Made by a program: the position numbers and the translations under genes. Under the pieces are notes generated by a model. It did not search any database. It was not told where the DNA came from and saw nothing but the letters and a program-made list of their open reading frames with translations. Below are positions 61,839 through 64,000 of a stretch of DNA of 64,000 nt, piece after piece. Numbering within the stretch: the stretch's first letter is position 1; every line of letters begins with the position of its first letter. Origin of the DNA: Rhizobium sp. BK602. GTDB taxonomy: Bacteria; Pseudomonadota; Alphaproteobacteria; Rhizobiales; Rhizobiaceae. Location of the stretch: the NCBI RefSeq assembly GCF_014195095.1, contig NZ_JACIBC010000011.1:89746-153745 (forward strand), written 5' to 3'.

Positions 61839-63131
61839 ATGTTGAAGCCGCGATCGGATAGACCTTTGATGAATACCATATTCTGCGCACATCGACTGCC
61901 GCCCGTGCGGCCTTCCCGTACCATTACAATCGCAGCACTGCTTCTGTCGGCGGCCGCCGCGTTGCAGTCGTGTTCCGAGCAGTCGAGCACGCCAAGCCAG
62001 GCGAGCACGGTCAAGACGGAAATCAGCGCCATGACGTTGCATCCGCAATCGGTGGCGATCACCGCCGAAGTTCCTGGCCGGACCGCCGCCTCCTTGGTCG
62101 CGGAAGTGCGGCCGCAGGTCGGCGGCATCATTCGCAGCCGCAATTTCAAGGAAGGCAGCGAGGTCAAGGCCGGCGACGTGCTCTACGAAATCGATCCGAG
62201 CTCCTATCAGGCCTCCTACGACAGCGCCGTTGCTACCCTGCAGAAGGCGGAGGGCGCCGTGCCGAGCGCACAATCGAAGGTGGCTCGCTACAAGGGGCTG
62301 ACCGCTCAGGACGCCGTCAGCAAGCAGGATCTGGATGATGCACTGTCGACGCTGGCGCAGGCGAACGCCGATGTCGCCTCCGCCAAGGCGTCACTGGAAA
62401 CGGCGCGCATCAATCTCGACTATACCAAGATCCGCGCACCGATTTCCGGACGCATCGATGCATCATCGGTCACCGTCGGCGCCTTGGTCACGGCCGAGCA
62501 AACGACGGCGCTTGCGACCATCAACCTGCTCGATCCGATCAATGTCGACGTTACACAGTCGAGCACCAATCTGCTGGCGCTGCGCCGGGCCATTGCGGAG
62601 GGACGGCTGAAGACCAGCGGCGAGAATATCTCGATCAATCTCAAGCTCGAGGATGGGTCGCAATATTCCAAGCCCGGAAGCTTCGAATTCCTCGAAGCAT
62701 CCGTGTCCGAGACCGTCGGTACCGTCACGGCCCGCGCCGTCTTCCCCAATCCGGACCGGTTGCTGCTGCCCGGCATGTATGTGCGCGCGACGATCCAGGA
62801 AGGCGTTGCCGAAAACAGCTTCCTGGTGCCGCAGCGGGCGGTGACGCGCAACACCAAGGGCGAGCCGACGGCCTTCTTCGTCAATGCCGACGGCAAGGTT
62901 CAGCAGCGAGTGCTGAAAGTACAGCGCAGCATCGGCAATAGCTGGCTGGTGAACGAGGGCATGACCGACGGAGACCGCGTCATCGTCGAGGGGCTGCAAA
63001 GGGTCCGGGACGGGCAGGAGGTGAAGGTCGATGACGTCAAGGTCAACGATGCGACGGGGGAACTTTCTCAAGTCTCCTCCGGCACGAACGACCAGATCAA
63101 AGAAGCTGCCAATGCAGCGAACATGAAGTGA
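61839..63131 (+). CDS. RND efflux periplasmic adaptor (AcrA/MexA type), lipoprotein
   Basis: A 430-residue membrane-fusion protein. The signal ends LLLSAAAALQSCSEQ, with a lipobox cysteine near residue 46. VAEVRPQVGGIIRSRNFKEG near 88-107 is the lipoyl half, followed by a helical hairpin of about 65 residues, LDYTKIRAPISGRID and the beta-barrel and membrane-proximal domains. The start could be ATG 61839, after CAGGG, or ATG 61869. It pairs with the permease 9 bp downstream to expel drugs or lipophilic compounds; no outer-membrane channel gene is visible. Confidence 0.93.
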   Translation: MLKPRSDRPLMNTIFCAHRLPPVRPSRTITIAALLLSAAAALQSCSEQSSTPSQASTVKTEISAMTLHPQSVAITAEVPGRTAASLVAEVRPQVGGIIRSRNFKEGSEVKAGDVLYEIDPSSYQASYDSAVATLQKAEGAVPSAQSKVARYKGLTAQDAVSKQDLDDALSTLAQANADVASAKASLETARINLDYTKIRAPISGRIDASSVTVGALVTAEQTTALATINLLDPINVDVTQSSTNLLALRRAIAEGRLKTSGENISINLKLEDGSQYSKPGSFEFLEASVSETVGTVTARAVFPNPDRLLLPGMYVRATIQEGVAENSFLVPQRAVTRNTKGEPTAFFVNADGKVQQRVLKVQRSIGNSWLVNEGMTDGDRVIVEGLQRVRDGQEVKVDDVKVNDATGELSQVSSGTNDQIKEAANAANMK

Positions 63132-63140
63132 GGCGGCCCG

Positions 63141-64000
63141 ATGTCTCGTTTTTTCATCGACCGGCCGATCTTTGCCTGGGTCATCGCCATCGTCATCATG
63201 CTGGCCGGCGCCTTGTCGATCCTGACGCTGTCGATCTCGCAATATCCGCAGATCGCCCCGACCACGGTCCGCATCACGGCAACCTATTCCGGCGCTGATG
63301 CCGCGACGGTCGAAAACTCGGTGACCAAGGTCATCGAGCAGGGCATGACCGGCATCGACAATCTCGACTATATGACGTCGACCTCGACCTCGACCGGCCA
63401 GGCTTCGATCTCGCTGACCTTCACCAACAAGGCCGATTCCGACGTCGCGCAGATGCAGGTGCAGAACAAGCTGCAGCTGGTGACCGCGCAATTGCCAACG
63501 ACCGTCCAGACATCCGGTATCACGGTGTCGAAATCCACCTCGAACTTCCTGATGGTCGTGGGCTTTGTTTCCACCGATGGCAAGCTGAACTCCAACGATC
63601 TCGCCGACTATGTCAACAGCACGCTGAACGACACGCTGAAGCGTGTTGCCGGCGTCGGGGATACGCAGCTTTTCGGCTCGGGCTATGCCATGCGCATCTG
63701 GGTCGATCCCGACAAGCTCGCCAAATACCAGTTGATGGTCAGCGACGTCACCACGGCGATCGAGTCTCAGAACTCTCAGGTCTCGGCCGGTCAGCTCGGC
63801 GCGCTGCCGCAGCGCAAGGGCCAGCAGCTCAACGCGACCGTCACCGCCAAGAGCCGGCTGCAGACGCCCGAGCAGTTCAACAACATCATCCTGAAGAGCC
63901 AGTCTGACGGTTCGCTGGTGCGCCTCAACGATGTCGCCACCGTCGAGCTCGGCGCGGAGAGCTATACCACGTCGAGCACCTATAATGGCCATCCCTCGGC
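63141..64000 (+). CDS. RND efflux permease, AcrB/MexB type (3' part outside window)
   Basis: The first 286 residues of a proton-driven trimeric pump. MSRFFIDRPIFAWVIAIVIM is the family's start and first helix; PQIAPTTVRITATYSGADAA and MTGIDNLDYMTSTSTSTGQA mark the porter domain, and RVAGVGDTQLFGSGYAMRIW is the PN2/PC1 region. GAGGCGG precedes the ATG. It is encoded with the adaptor, under the control of the divergent two-component system. Confidence 0.95.
   Translation, partial: MSRFFIDRPIFAWVIAIVIMLAGALSILTLSISQYPQIAPTTVRITATYSGADAATVENSVTKVIEQGMTGIDNLDYMTSTSTSTGQASISLTFTNKADSDVAQMQVQNKLQLVTAQLPTTVQTSGITVSKSTSNFLMVVGFVSTDGKLNSNDLADYVNSTLNDTLKRVAGVGDTQLFGSGYAMRIWVDPDKLAKYQLMVSDVTTAIESQNSQVSAGQLGALPQRKGQQLNATVTAKSRLQTPEQFNNIILKSQSDGSLVRLNDVATVELGAESYTTSSTYNGHPS

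Overview
The window reads as chromosome or chromid DNA from a Rhizobiaceae-type alphaproteobacterium (Rhizobium/Agrobacterium relatives). The reasons are the high-GC codon use outside one island, the dense set of solute ABC importers with GntR, LacI and TetR regulators, GHMP-free sugar cassettes with DapA-type lyases, the DUF1800/DUF1501 pair behind an ECF sigma factor, and ATGA start-stop overlaps throughout. The genus is an inference; no rRNA or tRNA gene is present to test it.

Layout. 1-2.1 kb: a truncated GhrA-like 2-hydroxyacid dehydrogenase, a VOC protein and a divergent LysR regulator. 2.2-5.9 kb: a four-gene operon (FecB-like binding protein, FecCD-like permease, ATPase, ModA-like protein) behind a dyad that looks like a ModE operator, so probably molybdate or tungstate uptake rather than iron uptake. 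6.2-7.3 kb: a membrane diguanylate cyclase. 7.4-8.4 kb: a complete IS481-family element. 8.8-19.4 kb: an AT-rich, atypical polysaccharide island. It holds a nucleotide-sugar epimerase, a glycosyltransferase carrying three NPDV repeats, a glycosyltransferase/KpsC-like fusion, an SGNH-like protein, a GSCFA protein, an orphan ABC-2 permease and a convergent beta-helix protein.

19.5-26.3 kb (minus strand): a carbohydrate cassette of DapA-type lyase, GntR regulator, binding protein, two permeases, MalK-type ATPase and PfkB kinase, with a perfect palindrome upstream. 26.4-30 kb: LysR and a divergent alpha/beta hydrolase, then an M20 dipeptidase. 30.2-34.4 kb: ECF sigma, anti-sigma, a periplasmic Metal_resist-like protein, DUF1800 and DUF1501. 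34.5-36.3 kb: a three-domain FkbH-like protein. 36.8-45.1 kb (minus strand): a peptide-family ABC importer operon with two DapA-type lyases and a GntR regulator. 45.3-51.8 kb: a LacI-controlled sugar-type importer with a GH63-like hydrolase; twin LacI operators are visible. 51.8-55.1 kb: a TetR regulator and a divergent PA14-containing GH3 beta-glucosidase. 55.2-56.3 kb: IlvE.

56.6-58.5 kb: queC-queD-queE, translationally coupled and preceded by a compact preQ1-I riboswitch of the Thermoanaerobacter tengcongensis type, whose 3' end contains the queC ribosome binding site. 58.7-59.4 kb: a lone GntR regulator. 59.4-64 kb: a two-component system divergent from an RND efflux pump (lipoprotein adaptor plus truncated permease) with a strong dyad between them.

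No CRISPR array, prophage, toxin-antitoxin pair, tRNA or rRNA was seen. The least conventional content is the polysaccharide island; the best-supported regulatory finds are the preQ1 riboswitch, the ModE-like operator and the paired LacI operators.
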